Positions 43,991 to 54,600 of a DNA stretch of 64,000 nt are shown here, piece after piece; within the stretch, counting starts at the first letter, position 1; each line of letters starts with the position of its first letter. The translations under genes and the position numbers were made by a program. The DNA comes from Malaya genurostris (lineage: Eukaryota > Arthropoda > Insecta > Diptera > Culicidae): positions 142,541,986-142,605,985 of the forward strand of contig NC_080571.1 of NCBI RefSeq assembly GCF_030247185.1. The letters run 5' to 3'. Under the pieces are notes generated by a model. That model saw nothing but the letters and a program-made list of their open reading frames with translations. It did no database searches and was not told the origin of the DNA.

Positions 43991-44187
43991 TTTCTTAAAA
44001 ATAATTTTCCATCTATTTTATGCAGATTAACCGGATAAATATCTAGATTGTCTATTTTGTCTAAAATTCTCCTCTTGGTAGCTCTTTTCACTTCGAATGA
44101 CTGCAAATGATCATGAAACTCACGAGATTCCATACAGAAGCAAATCAACATTAGTTGTTCATTGCTATCTAAAATTATTTTATCCAT
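43991..44187 (-). pseudogene. C-terminal part of the SAM-like gene, cut by a transposon
   Basis: The ATG-started minus-strand frame at 44187 reads MDKIILDSNEQLMLICFCME, then a lysine/arginine-rich stretch (EVKRATKRRILDKI) and ends YPVNLHKIDGKLFLRK, where copy 3 of the CACAGAC element has inserted. Without the insert the frame would end about ten codons later. The ending (YP-x-N-x-H-x-x-x-GK) looks to me like the C-terminus of an uncharacterised invertebrate protein family whose N-terminus resembles the neighbouring SAM-like frame, but this recognition is weak. Confidence 0.4.
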
Positions 44188-44214
44188 CTTGTAAATGCTG
44201 ATAAGGTTGCCACA

Positions 44215-44565
44215 TTAAATGTAGAAATAAATGTTGTTTTTGAAAATCATTCCGTTCTTTTTAAATCGGTCTACGTATTGTAAAGTGCTTTTATCAATCA
44301 TGTTGAAATTACTCAACAGTTCTTTGTAATCTTCATGCAGTGGATCCTCGACTTCCTTCCGTTCAATAATTTTTAATAACTCTATTGTGAAACCGTTCTC
44401 TGAAATTGATACAAATATTAGTTCCCTGTAAATACATAAATCGTAATATACCTTACCTATAAAAGTATTCATTATGGTATCACACAATCCGAAGGATTTC
44501 AAAAGAACAAATAGTTCAAAATGGTTGACTGCTTCGAAACTTATCACTTCCTCGAATGTGTCCAT
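44215..44565 (-). CDS. SAM-like domain protein, spliced, N-terminal part
   Basis: ATG at 44565 opens MDTFEEVISFEAVNHFELFV, continues LLKSFGLCDTIMNTFI and reaches a donor (GTAAGG) at 44456. A 57-base intron ending ATCAATTTCAG (44400-44456) joins in frame to ENGFTIELLKIIERKEVEDP and DKSTLQYVDRFKKNGM, ending at the stop 44215-44217. The pattern (hydrophobic helix, short loop with F-x-E-N-x-I/F, L-L-x-I) resembles a SAM domain. A 57-base intron with consensus ends is typical of a dipteran gene. The protein is short, and the downstream frame 43991-44187 may be its separated C-terminus. It sits within a TA-flanked element, so it could be transposon-encoded or captured. Confidence 0.5.
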   Translation of the reverse strand: MDTFEEVISFEAVNHFELFVLLKSFGLCDTIMNTFIGKVYYDLCIYRELIFVSISENGFTIELLKIIERKEVEDPLHEDYKELLSNFNMIDKSTLQYVDRFKKNGMIFKNNIYFYI

Positions 44566-45159
44566 TTTATCCGTTTGAATGATGTGGCAAAATGGCCGGT
44601 ACACGCAAAATTAAAACTCAGCAATATTAGTGTAGAATATATCATAATTAACTAGTGTCAAAATTTGATTTAATGGTAAAATTTGAAAAACAATATTCTC
44701 TGTCATTTGATTCACGAACGAAAAATTTTACTCCACATTCATGAATTTGAATCTAAGACTAAGACTAAGAGTATATTTGTTTCAGTTGAATTCAAAAGCC
44801 AAAAAAATTAATTCAAATCTGTACTACCCCATATTTGATCCAAATATATTTAATGTACTGTAACAAGCATTTGAATCAAATAAATTTTTTATTTGATTCA
44901 ATAAAATTTTCAAACTTTGAATCCATACCTTAATATATTCAAATCTAATATGCATTGCAACACAAAATTTTATTCAAAGAGAGTTTTATTAGAGTCAAAT
45001 TTCAAATCAAAAATAGTTTTTTTTTTATTTAAACAAAATTTTGAAGTTGATTTAAAGATTCAGTATATCAGAATCTAATGTGTTCTATTTCTCTGCGTGT
45101 ATGCTCTGTTTTTTTTCCGCAGAGAATTGGATATGAAACGGACAAATCATCTAAAGTAT

Positions 45160-46814
45160 CTTTCTCAGTCGTTCGTACCGCACGCGTATAGCACTTGGCT
45201 CCTAGAAATTTTTTCTGGCTATCTAGAGTTTCATTGTTTCAAAGCCTTAGTCTTTTTCAAGGCTACCTGAATCACTAACAGTCTTTTTAAAGACTAGCAA
45301 TTAGGCAGCCTTTCTCAAGGCTATACAAAGCGTGATTTTCTAATATAATCAGTCTTTATTAAGACTACTACAAAATCAGTCTTTATCAAGACTTTTCCAA
45401 ACTAGGAGTCTAATCGAAGCCTAATTTAGCCTAGTTATTTTGATTTCAAATTTCATTCATTTCAAAAATGCCTGCATCCAACCGGAAAGCAACAAGCCTA
45501 AGGCTAAAAATAATTCAATACGAAATAAATCACAATCCGTTATTCAACATTTTGCTAATAACATTCACGATCTTATACAATCTGAATGTAAAGATAAAAG
45601 ACAACGACGGATTTCCCTTCCGTTGATTCTATGCCGTCTAACAATATTTACGAGATTCTTCCTGAATCCGATTGTAGCGACATAGAAGAAAATTCTTCAA
45701 AAATTCCCTAAATGGACGCTTGTCGTTCTGGGAAGAAACAACAATCTATGCCACCAGTGACGGTGATGATTTCCGACTTCAAACATTCCGTACTGAGCTT
45801 TCTACTTTTCTCCCGGAAGTAAAAGTCTCATTTAAAATCGGACGAAGAGGAGAATGTCGAATCTTTGTTGATGGATTGAAATAGTACGAGCGTCTTATCC
45901 GATATTTGTCCGAGAAATTTCATAAATTTTATTCATATGATATAAAATTAGATAGACTCTTCAAGGCTGTCTGGAAAGGCTTATTAAATGACCAAAGTAC
46001 TGATGAAATTATAAATGAACTAAAAAAATTGCTCGGTTTTGCACTTCTCAAGTAATACTTATGAAAAAAAAGAGCGAATGGTACTTCTAAACCACGCTCT
46101 GGAATTTCCCATGAACTTTACCTAATACACTTCAATCGGAGTGATGTAAACAATTTGAAAACTGTAGAAAAAGTACGTTTCATCTCTCTCATTGAGAACA
46201 TTATAAACGGCATAATGCTATTTCAAACTTAACGCAATGTCGTCGTTGCCAAGGCTTCGGCCATGGAACCAAAAATTGTCATTTGGATATACGGTGTTTG
46301 AATTGTGGTAAATCGCATTCGAAAGACGTTTGTCCAATGAATGAAACCACTGATAAATTTTCATGTTCAAATTGCGAGGGAAATCATAAATCCAATTATT
46401 TGAAATATCCTGTCAGGGAAAAAATTTAAACGCTCGTTCGCTTAGACAACAAGTCAAATCAACGACCTTAAATTTACAGAACATCTGAAAATCGAAAAAC
46501 CGTTACAATTGCCACGCCTAATTCTTCTAAGGCACTCATTTCTTCGAATTTAAAACAAAAAACAGGTACGCCTTCCAATTCGTCTGCTAACGAAAACAAT
46601 TTATTGACAGGGAAATCGACCTCGTCATCATCTTCTTCTAATGACAGTTACGCTCTGGTAGACAGGTAGACAACTACCTCTTAATTCTTCTAATGCAAAA
46701 AATCAAAACACTCAAAATCAAAAAATCAAAGCCTTCCAGTTCATCATCTAACGAAAACAATTTATTAATAGGTAAATCGGCCAAATCATCTTCTTCTAAT
46801 GGCAGCTACACTAG
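45160..46814 (+). mobile_element. Jockey-type LINE, copy B (5' half)
   Basis: Includes a 5' UTR with repeated AGTCTTTNTNAAGACT inverted motifs (about 45245-45400) absent from copy A, then degenerate ORF1 from ATG at 45469. From 46117 on it aligns to copy A. It stops at 46814 within the Ser-rich repeats, exactly where a candidate LTR begins. Confidence 0.75.
45469..46814 (+). pseudogene. Jockey-type LINE ORF1, degenerate
   Basis: After an Lys/Arg/Asn-rich N-terminus the frames encode ATSDGDDFRLQTFRTELSTF, VKVSFKIGRRGECRIFVDGL and LDRLFKAVWKGLLND, the conserved central region of Jockey ORF1, interrupted by a TAG near 45883 and several frame changes. The knuckle region reads CRRCQGFGHGTKNCH, LNCGKSHSKDVC and CSNCEGNHKSNYLK(Y), the last Cys replaced by Tyr. 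The Ser/Asn-rich modules follow. More decayed than copy A, but it preserves the site where copy A received its TA-flanked MITE. Confidence 0.75.
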
Positions 46815-47671
46815 TGTTTGAACTGAGGCGTGATCCTTCGATCCGGCAGGTATATCTTAGCGTGATGCTCTTGCACGCTAAGCGCTACCTGTTGGCAGAT
46901 CAGATCAGTTCTGTATTTCTATCGGCAGCTCGAGACTGACAGAAGTGGCCACTTCGAATCAGCTAGAGTAAAATCTTGACTCTTGCTACCAGCCTCTCCA
47001 CTAATGCCAGCTTGTGACAAGAGATTGTAAGAGGGGACGCTTCGGAGCCGATTGTAGGCCATATAAATATGGTCTTCCGCGGTTTATCGGCCAGAGTCCA
47101 GCTTATGGAAAATGGTTTGTAACTAAACTCAGCCTATTTCAGTGAGCAGAGAGTGAGAAAGGCGCTTCCAACCAATTCCATCCGACACTAAAATCAGCTA
47201 GTCATGATTCTCTCACTGGAGACAAAAGACAATAGCTGTATAGCATCAAATTGAAGAATGAAGGTGATATTCACTACACGCGAGATATGTCCAGGGTGAA
47301 CAAGACTTAGACTTATACTCGTTTATTAACAATTTCTTGAAGATATTTATGATCGGAAAAGTGTTTCGTCGAGTGAAAATGTTGCGCAAAATATTACTGT
47401 ATTCTTTTTTCGTCCTGTATCGGTTTACCCGCTTCCCTAGCTCACGCATACGCGCGCGTCTAGTTTACATTATTTCTGCCTGTTTATCTCGGCCGGCATT
47501 TGTTTACCTCCTACATAGAATCGTCTATAAGGCCCTAGCGCGCAGCTCTGTAAAATCGATCCTGCCTGTGTGCATATGCTGATCCTTGTTCGGACGGAAC
47601 GGAAAGGATTTATTACTATGGAAAATAAACATGAGACTTAATCTGGGGTAAACAATTCCAGTTTTATTATC
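46815..47671 (+). repeat. Candidate solo LTR
   Basis: Begins TGTTTGAACTGAGG where Jockey copy B stops, contains a TATAAATA box near 47063 and AATAAACATGAGAC near 47622, and is followed by TGGTGGTTGAGCG, which could be a primer-binding site. No gag or pol frame follows, and no second copy occurs in the window, so this is tentative. Confidence 0.35.
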
Positions 47672-48115
47672 TGGTGGTTGAGCGTTTTTCTGCTAAATTG
47701 AAATGTTCGATCGCGTTTTGAAATCCTGGATTTGATCTTGTCGAAATGAAAAGTAACTTTGCTAATTTTAAGCCGTGCTGGAACATTCTGGTCCCAGTAA
47801 TTCTTTACTTCAATAAGGGTGAAAACACGAGATTAAAGTTTGTTTTGTTGTATATTTCAACTTCTGTGCTTGATATACACCCTCATTCTTGTTTACGGCC
47901 GTATCGACTATTCGTACGAATGCATACTTTCAAACGTATGCAAATAAGCTATTCTTGTTTTCACTCGAATCGCACACGAATACGCTAAAGAGTGTTGCTG
48001 CATCGGTACACTTTTTCGAACCAATTCTAAGCAACAAAGAAGTGTCAGATGGGCAAAATAAACAAAAACAATCTATGTTAAATTTTCATTTGCAGGCATT
48101 TTTATTTTAAAAGGA
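47672..48115. other. Unassigned DNA 5' of the Ty3/gypsy element
   Basis: No gene recognised; frames at 47746-47988 and 47889-48110 show no domain. Confidence 0.35.
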
Positions 48116-48119
48116 TGAT

Positions 48120-48868
48120 TGTAATATGACCATGTAACATTAAACCTTTCACACATCCCAGACCATGTAACATTAAATCTTTCACACATCCCAGACCATG
48201 TAAAATATTCAAAAGTAAATCTTTCCCACACTTCAGACCACACGCACTTGACAAATTTCCATAAAACACGTACTCGACAAATTTCCATTTGACACCAAGT
48301 CACGAAGCCCAGAAACCCACTTGAAATATAAACTTCACCTACATAAGACAATTAAATTGTCAGCACTTACTTCAACCCAACGAAAAATATCGCATTTATA
48401 CAACAAACGTAAACACGGAAACTTGAGCATCAAATATCAACTAAAAACAATTCAGTTATGTCATTTCCCCGCTTCTCCACTTTCCACACCTCTACACCTC
48501 TCTCAAACAGTGCCATATGGCATGACCTAGAATAACGGTAACCCAGGAAAAGACACTGACTCGAACCGACACTCACGAGAGTTAAACCTGACTACTCTCA
48601 ACCTCCCCTCTCCGCATCACACTCACACACTTGTCTAGAAACATTACTCACTCTCTCTCTTACTCAAATAGATTACAATGACCGAGACACGTCATTGGTT
48701 AAATCAGACTTAAGCTACGCGTTCTAACTCCTCCCCCCGGATTTATAGCAATCCATACTGGAAATTTTAATTTAACAAAGTTAGGAGAGAATAGACTATA
48801 AAAGGATGATATTTAAATAAAGAAGACAGATTATGATTATGTTTGAAACCGTGCGTATTTATATTAAA
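48120..48868 (+). repeat. 5' LTR
   Basis: Begins TGTAATATGACCATG and ends TATATTAAA. It opens with a tandem motif ACCATGTAACATTAAA(C/T)CTT repeated about 2.5 times. A TATAAAAG box lies at 48797-48804 and AATAAA at 48816-48821, so transcription probably starts near the 3' end of the LTR. Confidence 0.95.
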
Positions 48869-48881
48869 TGGCGACCGAGTG
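48869..48881 (+). promoter_or_regulatory. Primer-binding site
   Basis: TGGCGACCGAGTG starts immediately after the LTR, beginning with TGG as expected for pairing with a tRNA 3' CCA end. The tRNA species was not identified. Confidence 0.75.
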
Positions 48882-48906
48882 TTTTTCCGACCAGCGATTC
48901 CGTGGT

Positions 48907-49090
48907 GTGCAAGTGATAGAATTTCTTAATGATTCGCGGGAATTGAACTTGTGAAACAATTCGGTTTCAGTTAAAGTACTATTGACTGTTTTATACGTGC
49001 AAGTGATGGAATTTCTTAACGATTCTCGGGAATTGAACTTGTGAAACAATTCGGTTTCAGTTAAAGTACTATTGACTGTTTTATAAGTGC
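48907..49090 (+). repeat. Tandem 90-bp repeat in the leader
   Basis: Units 48907-48996 and 48997-49086, starting GTGCAAGTGAT, differ at only a few positions; a third begins and breaks off after GTGCAAGTGATA. Confidence 0.9.
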
Positions 49091-49210
49091 AAGTGATAAG
49101 GCAAGAAAAAAAAAAATTCGAAGAAATAAACTCTAACAATGATCAGGATTCAAAATTCGGAACAGTGCAAAAGTGCCTATATTTTTCCAAAGGAAGTTAC
49201 TACTGCTTCA

Positions 49211-49474
49211 AAGAAATTAACTTATGAAATAGTTGCAAGCCTGTAAAAAGTGTTCCTGACATTCCACAGTGATGGCAACAAGCTCCAATTATCGGTGATT
49301 TGGTGAAGTGTGCGATTTGGCTTAAGTGGCTAAACAGAATACAAGAAATTGACTTATGAAATAGTTGCATGCCCGTAAAAAGTGTTCCTGGCATCCCACA
49401 GTGATGGCAACAAATTCCAATTATTGGTGATTTGGTGAAGTGTGCAATTCGGCTTTAGTGGCTAACAATAAACA
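49211..49474 (+). repeat. Tandem 132-bp repeat in the leader
   Basis: Two units starting AAGAAATT(A/G)ACTTATGAAA at 49211 and 49343 share GTGATGGCAACAA and TTGGTGAAGTGTGC. About 90% identical. Confidence 0.85.
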
Positions 49475-49846
49475 GAATGCAATAACTGATAAACGAGTGT
49501 TTAATGATGAAAAGATGCAAGTGACGATCGTTATTATCGTTAGTTTGTTCGACTTCCGGTAATTGGTGCTCGTTTGATAGCAGTGAATAACCAGAAAACA
49601 TCGTGCGACGCTAACTATGAACTACCGGAGAAATTCTGTGTGCAAACAGAATTAAAACAAAACCGTGTGTCACCAAGGAAGGATCCGCTACAACACGAAG
49701 AGACGACGACAACGCTCACACAGGAGTACCGGCAACATGAGGACGAAAAGGGAGTAAAACTAAGGTACTGTGCTTAAATTAGGAATTAGGGACAACTAGC
49801 TAGGAATATATCGAGTTGAGACAAAACAACATTTGTGAATAGGATT

Positions 49847-50047
49847 ATGGGTTGGTTTTCGTCAGACGAAACCATCAATAACACAATAGCCTCCCCGACG
49901 AGGGAAACGGAAGGCATCGCACTCTGCGCGTTGGTAGGGATAGTAATAGGCTATCTGCTACTGAAAGGCCTACTAAAATTACACAAACAATATACGGAAA
50001 AGATAGCAGTCAAGGCCGCACGTCAGGTACAACTGACCAACGTTTAA
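49847..50047 (+). CDS. 66-aa myristoylation-type membrane miniprotein
   Basis: ATG at 49847 is preferred over the in-frame GTG at 49835. The product starts MGWFSSDETINNT, with Gly2 and Ser6 as in N-myristoylation signals, then a hydrophobic segment GIALCALVGIVIGYLLL (about residues 23-39) and a basic tail (KLHKQYTEKIAVKAARQ). It lies in the leader upstream of gag, in the position of an extra small ORF. I recall similar MGWFSS-like small frames in other insect Ty3/gypsy elements, but cannot name a function. Membrane targeting of the particle or its RNA is a plausible role by inference. Confidence 0.6.
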   Translation: MGWFSSDETINNTIASPTRETEGIALCALVGIVIGYLLLKGLLKLHKQYTEKIAVKAARQVQLTNV

Positions 50048-50082
50048 ATTTAGACTACGTACACAAACATTTTTAGGCGACA

Positions 50083-50274
50083 ATGGAAAATTCTTATAAC
50101 GACAAATGGCCTTTAACGGTCAAAGAGAAACTTAATGAAATTAAAATTCGTGTAGAGGAAAAACGCAAACAGGCGATTCCTGAAAAACACAAATGTGGTT
50201 ATGCATGTATATTCATGTCCAGAAGACTACGCACTATATCTTATAATTGCGAAAGGAATGATTTTTTCTTTTAA
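50083..50274 (+). CDS. Small leader ORF, 63 codons
   Basis: ATG at 50083 reads MENSYNDKWPLTVKEKLNEI with a charged helical N-terminus, then an unrelated tail (FMSRRLRTISYNC). It could be a real upstream ORF, or the old 5' end of gag after a frameshift; gag starts about 100 bases later in another frame. No family recognised. Confidence 0.3.
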   Translation: MENSYNDKWPLTVKEKLNEIKIRVEEKRKQAIPEKHKCGYACIFMSRRLRTISYNCERNDFFF

Positions 50275-50379
50275 CAAAAAAAAAAAAAAATTTACATAAC
50301 GATAAAAATAATATAATGTCCACTTAAAATACGATAAATTTTTATATAAACGTTATATATATATCCAAGCAAAAATGAA

Positions 50380-51633
50380 ATGCAAAATTATAAGGAGCTA
50401 GAAAAACTCCACATTTATGTAAAAAAGTCTATAAACACGAAACTATCAGAAAAATTACTCGACGAAAAATTGAATAGATGCCAAGAATTAAAAACAGACC
50501 TTGAAAAATTTTTTACAAAAGAACAAGAAATTATCGACGACAAAACTTTCCACAACTTAGTAAAAAATACGAGACTGTGGACTGACGAAATTTGCGAAAT
50601 AATAAAATTTAAACTCGCATGTATTAAAGCAACCAAAAACGACACAATGACCCAAACAACAACCCCGTTCGACTTACGTCAGGCGACGGCTCTTATACAA
50701 CCTTACGATGGTTCTCCTGAGAACTTATACACGTTTATCGACTCAGCTAGATTGCTGAATGAGTTAGTTCTGCCAGACCACATGGCCATGGCAATAAAAT
50801 TTCTAAAAACCAGACTGTCCGGAAAAGCCAGACAAGGCATTCCTGAAACAGTCAACACAATCGATAATTTGATACAACTAGTCGAGGAAAGGTGTAAAAT
50901 CACGACCACCCCCGAAAGTATCATAGCAAAAATAAACACATTAAAGCAAAAAAACTCAATAAATAATTTTTGCGATGAAATTGAAACCCTCTGCACAAAA
51001 CTAGAAAATACCTATGTCGAGCAAAATATCCCACTACCAGTGGCAAAATCAATGAGCACTAAGATAGGGGTAAACGCTCTAATAAAAGGGTGTAACAACA
51101 CCGAATTAAAAATAATTCTCAAAGCTGGTAATTTCAGCAACATAAGAGAAGCAAACCAGAAAGCACAAGAATTGGGTACAGATGAAATAACCCACTCCCA
51201 AATAATGCACACACGTTTTGTTCAACAGCACCAACAACGTGTGAATAATTTTAATAGAGGGGCAAGACAATATAATGCACCCAGATATCCAGTGCAATAC
51301 AATAGGTATCCACAAAAACAATTATTTCATAATAATAGAAATAATTATAATCATAATAATTTTAATAATAATTTCAACCATAACAATTTTAATGCAAATA
51401 ATCAAGAATTCCGGCATGAAGGTAATATGCGGAATACAACAAATTACCGTGGAAGACCCCGCAGAGAAGGTCAATACCACGAAAATTTCCGAAGGAACGG
51501 AAATAACAGAATATTATTAACCAACGAGGAACAGATGGAAAATGCCTCACAAAATGAAACATTAAATATAATACCAAGTCAGTACGAACAAGTACAAAAT
51601 ATTAACCAATACCCAACGAACCAAAATTTTTAA
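50380..51633 (+). CDS. gag: Gag protein of the Ty3/gypsy element, 417 aa
   Basis: A helical N-terminal region is followed by a capsid-like core (IQPYDGSPENLYTFIDSARL, MAIKFLKTRLSGKARQG, LVEERCKI, and INTLKQ), typical of retrotransposon gag. The C-terminus is Asn-rich and basic (NNYNHNNFNNNFNHNNFN, then RGRPRREGQ) and has no CCHC knuckle, so RNA binding is presumably by the basic, RG-containing tail. The frame is intact and ends TAA at 51631-51633, directly after a slippery heptamer. Confidence 0.9.
   Translation: MQNYKELEKLHIYVKKSINTKLSEKLLDEKLNRCQELKTDLEKFFTKEQEIIDDKTFHNLVKNTRLWTDEICEIIKFKLACIKATKNDTMTQTTTPFDLRQATALIQPYDGSPENLYTFIDSARLLNELVLPDHMAMAIKFLKTRLSGKARQGIPETVNTIDNLIQLVEERCKITTTPESIIAKINTLKQKNSINNFCDEIETLCTKLENTYVEQNIPLPVAKSMSTKIGVNALIKGCNNTELKIILKAGNFSNIREANQKAQELGTDEITHSQIMHTRFVQQHQQRVNNFNRGARQYNAPRYPVQYNRYPQKQLFHNNRNNYNHNNFNNNFNHNNFNANNQEFRHEGNMRNTTNYRGRPRREGQYHENFRRNGNNRILLTNEEQMENASQNETLNIIPSQYEQVQNINQYPTNQNF
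51624..51630 (+). promoter_or_regulatory. -1 ribosomal frameshift site AAATTTT
   Basis: In the gag frame the bases read CAA AAT TTT TAA; A AAT TTT fits the X XXY YYZ heptamer. Slipping back one base gives AAA TTT TTA AGA, which runs without a stop into the pol frame. The gag stop follows immediately. Confidence 0.75.
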
Positions 51634-51641
51634 GAAAGACC

Positions 51642-54600
51642 TTGTATACCATGAATATACACGCCGCTAATTTTATCAAAGTAGGTATAAGAATGACAAA
51701 TTCAATATGCACATTCATTATAGATTCAGGTGCAGATATATCAGTATTTAAAGCAAACAAAATATCTCCACAACAACCAATCAATATAAATAATAAAATT
51801 AAACTTACCGGAATTACCGATGGCGAGATAGAAACCATCGCATCGACAGAAACAGAATTAATATTTAACAACGAAGTTTCTATTAAACATAGATTCCACC
51901 TAGTAAGCCCAAATTTTCCTATTTCTACAGATGGCATCTTAGGTAGAGATTTCCTATCGGCTCATAAATGCCTAATAGATTATGAATGTTGGATATTAAA
52001 CTTTACAATTAACAATATTCAAATAGCAATACCGATTCAAGATACAATCGATAAAAATTACATTATACCAGGAAGATGCGAAGTTATCAGAATAATGCAA
52101 AATTTAAATATCAGTGAGGACATGGTACTACACTCACAGGAAATTAAACAAGGGTTATTTTGCGCAAGCGCAATTATTTCACCACAAAATCAATTCGTAA
52201 AATTTATGAATACTACTGACAAACCTATAAATGTCAGCCAATCTGAATTCAAGCCAATTTTAGAACCTTTAAGTAAGTACACAATTTTGAAAAACAACAT
52301 GTACAAAAATAACACTAGAAAAAACAAAGTTCTAACTGAACTCGATTTGAGCAATGTACCCATATACGCTAAAAACAGCCTGGAAAAATTAATTTCAAAT
52401 TATTCTGATATATTTTGCTTACCAGACGAACCAGTTTCGTCAAACAATTTTTATTCACAAAATATTGAACTGAGCGATAGAGTCCCGGTATACATTCCAA
52501 ACTACAAAACGATTCACTCACAAAGCAACGAAATTGCAACACAAGTAAACAAAATGTTGAGAGATGATATTATCGAACCATCCATATCACCATATAACAA
52601 TCCAATTTTACTAGTCCCGAAAAAATCAGAAAACAATAATACAAAATGGAGATTAGTAGTTGATTTCCGGCAACTTAACAAAAAAATATTAGCCGATAAA
52701 TTCCCACTGCCAAGAATCGATGCTATCCTAGATCAGCTTGGTAGAGCAAAATATTTTACAACTCTGGATTTAATGTCAGGATTCCATCAAATACCCTTAG
52801 AAGTAAACTCCAGGAAATTTACAGCATTTTCAACCCAATCCGGTCACTTTCAATTTAAAAGATTACCGTTTGGTTTAAATATCAGCCCAAACAGTTTTCA
52901 AAGAATGATGACAATCGCAATGTCAGGATTAACACCTGAACATGCTTTTGTATATATAGATGATATTATAGTAGTTGGATGTTCAATTCAACACCACCTT
53001 CAGAATTTAGAGAAAGTTTTTGAACGCATTAGGAAGTACAATCTCAAATTAAACCTCAACAAGTGTAAATTTTTTAATACAGAAGTAACATATTTAGGTC
53101 ACAAAATTACAGACAAAGGAATACTACCGGATAGTAATAAATACGAAGCAATAAAAAATTACCCTACGCCAACAAGTAGCGACGACGTACGAAGATTCGT
53201 TGCCTTTTGCAACTATTACAGAAAATTCGTCCCAAATTTCGCAACCATAGCCTACCCATTAAATCAGCTACTAAAGAAAAACCAGAAATTTTCATGGACA
53301 TTAGAATGTCAGCATGCTTTTGTAACCTTAAAATCCTTCTTAATGTCACCAAAACTTCTACAATACCCAGATTTTAATGAACAATTTATTTTAACCACAG
53401 ACGCCTCAGACGTTGGATGTGGTGCAGTTTTATCACAAATAATTAATGACAATGACCTACCAATAGCATTCGCCAGCAAAAGCTTTACACCCGGAGAAAA
53501 AAATAAATCAGTAATTTTGAAAGAATTGACAGCAATACACTGGTCAATTAATTACTTTAAGTCCTACCTATATGGACGTAAATTTACTATACGAACGGAT
53601 CACAGACCGTTAGTATTTCTATTTAATATGAAAAACCCAACCTCCAAATTAACTAGAATGAGGTTAGATTTAGAGGAATTTGAATTTAATATAGAATATA
53701 TTCAAGGTAAAAGTAATGTTGCAGCCGATGCGTTATCACGCATAATAATGTCTTCCGATGAATTAAAGGCAAATAGTATTTTGATGGTTAATACAAGGTC
53801 AATGTCAAAAAAACAAGAACTGATAAAAAAGAAAAAAGAACAAGATAAATTAAATAATACCAAAAATACTAACTATAATAATAATTTAAGTAATAATCCT
53901 TGCATCAACAGTGAGCCTGATCAACTCTCTGTTTATTCAACGGAAACTCCTAGCGAAGTAAGAAACTTATTGAAAATGAGGTGTTTTTTCGAAAACAACC
54001 ACATCATAATTGATACATACCAAGGGATACAAAAACAAAAACCGATGCATCGTGTAATTACAGAAATAAGAGATATCAGACAAACACTCGTGTTTGCAAT
54101 CTCCAAATATGATGAAGAAATGAGAAAATTAAAAGTTAGCAGAGTAGCAATCTCTTGCAATGATAAAATATTTGAAATGGTACCTATGGAAATGTTTAAA
54201 GGTCTCGCCCTAAAAACAATTAAAACATTACAAATTATTATCTACAAACCACCGAAGTTTATTAGTAAACCTCAGGAAATACAAACAATATTAAAGAATC
54301 ACCATGAATTACCAACAGGAGGACACATCGGACAAAACAGATTGTACCTCAAATTAAGAGAAATATACACATGGAAATTTATGAAAAGTTCAATTGCTAA
54401 TTTCATCAAGGCCTGTGAAATTTGCAAAAAGAACAAAATTATTAAACATACTAAAGAAAAATTACAAATTACTAATACACCTAACAAACCATTTGAAGTA
54501 GTGGCAATCGATACGGTTGGACCATTACCCAAAACAATCCATAATAATAGATACGCTGTAAGCATACAGTGTGAATTAACCAAATACGTTGTATATATAC

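Larger units (their letters stand above)
42422..45099. mobile_element. TA-flanked element CACGCA(A/G)AGAAATA with coding relic
   Basis: Left end CACGCAAAGAAATA at 42422 and right end TATTTCTCTGCGTG at 45099 are inverted repeats with one mismatch, flanked by TA (42420-42421; 45100-45101). Subterminal regions on both sides are full of TTTGATTCAAA-type palindromic motifs. The interior holds the SAM-like gene relic and the inserted 42739-43983 element; without that insert the element is about 1.4 kb. Similar AT motifs continue left to about 42300, so the left limit could be earlier. Confidence 0.55.

Noticed and set aside
48321..48530. 69-codon frame in the 5' LTR, repeated at 55802-56011
   Set aside because: Identical only because the LTRs are identical; no coding signature and position is within U3.
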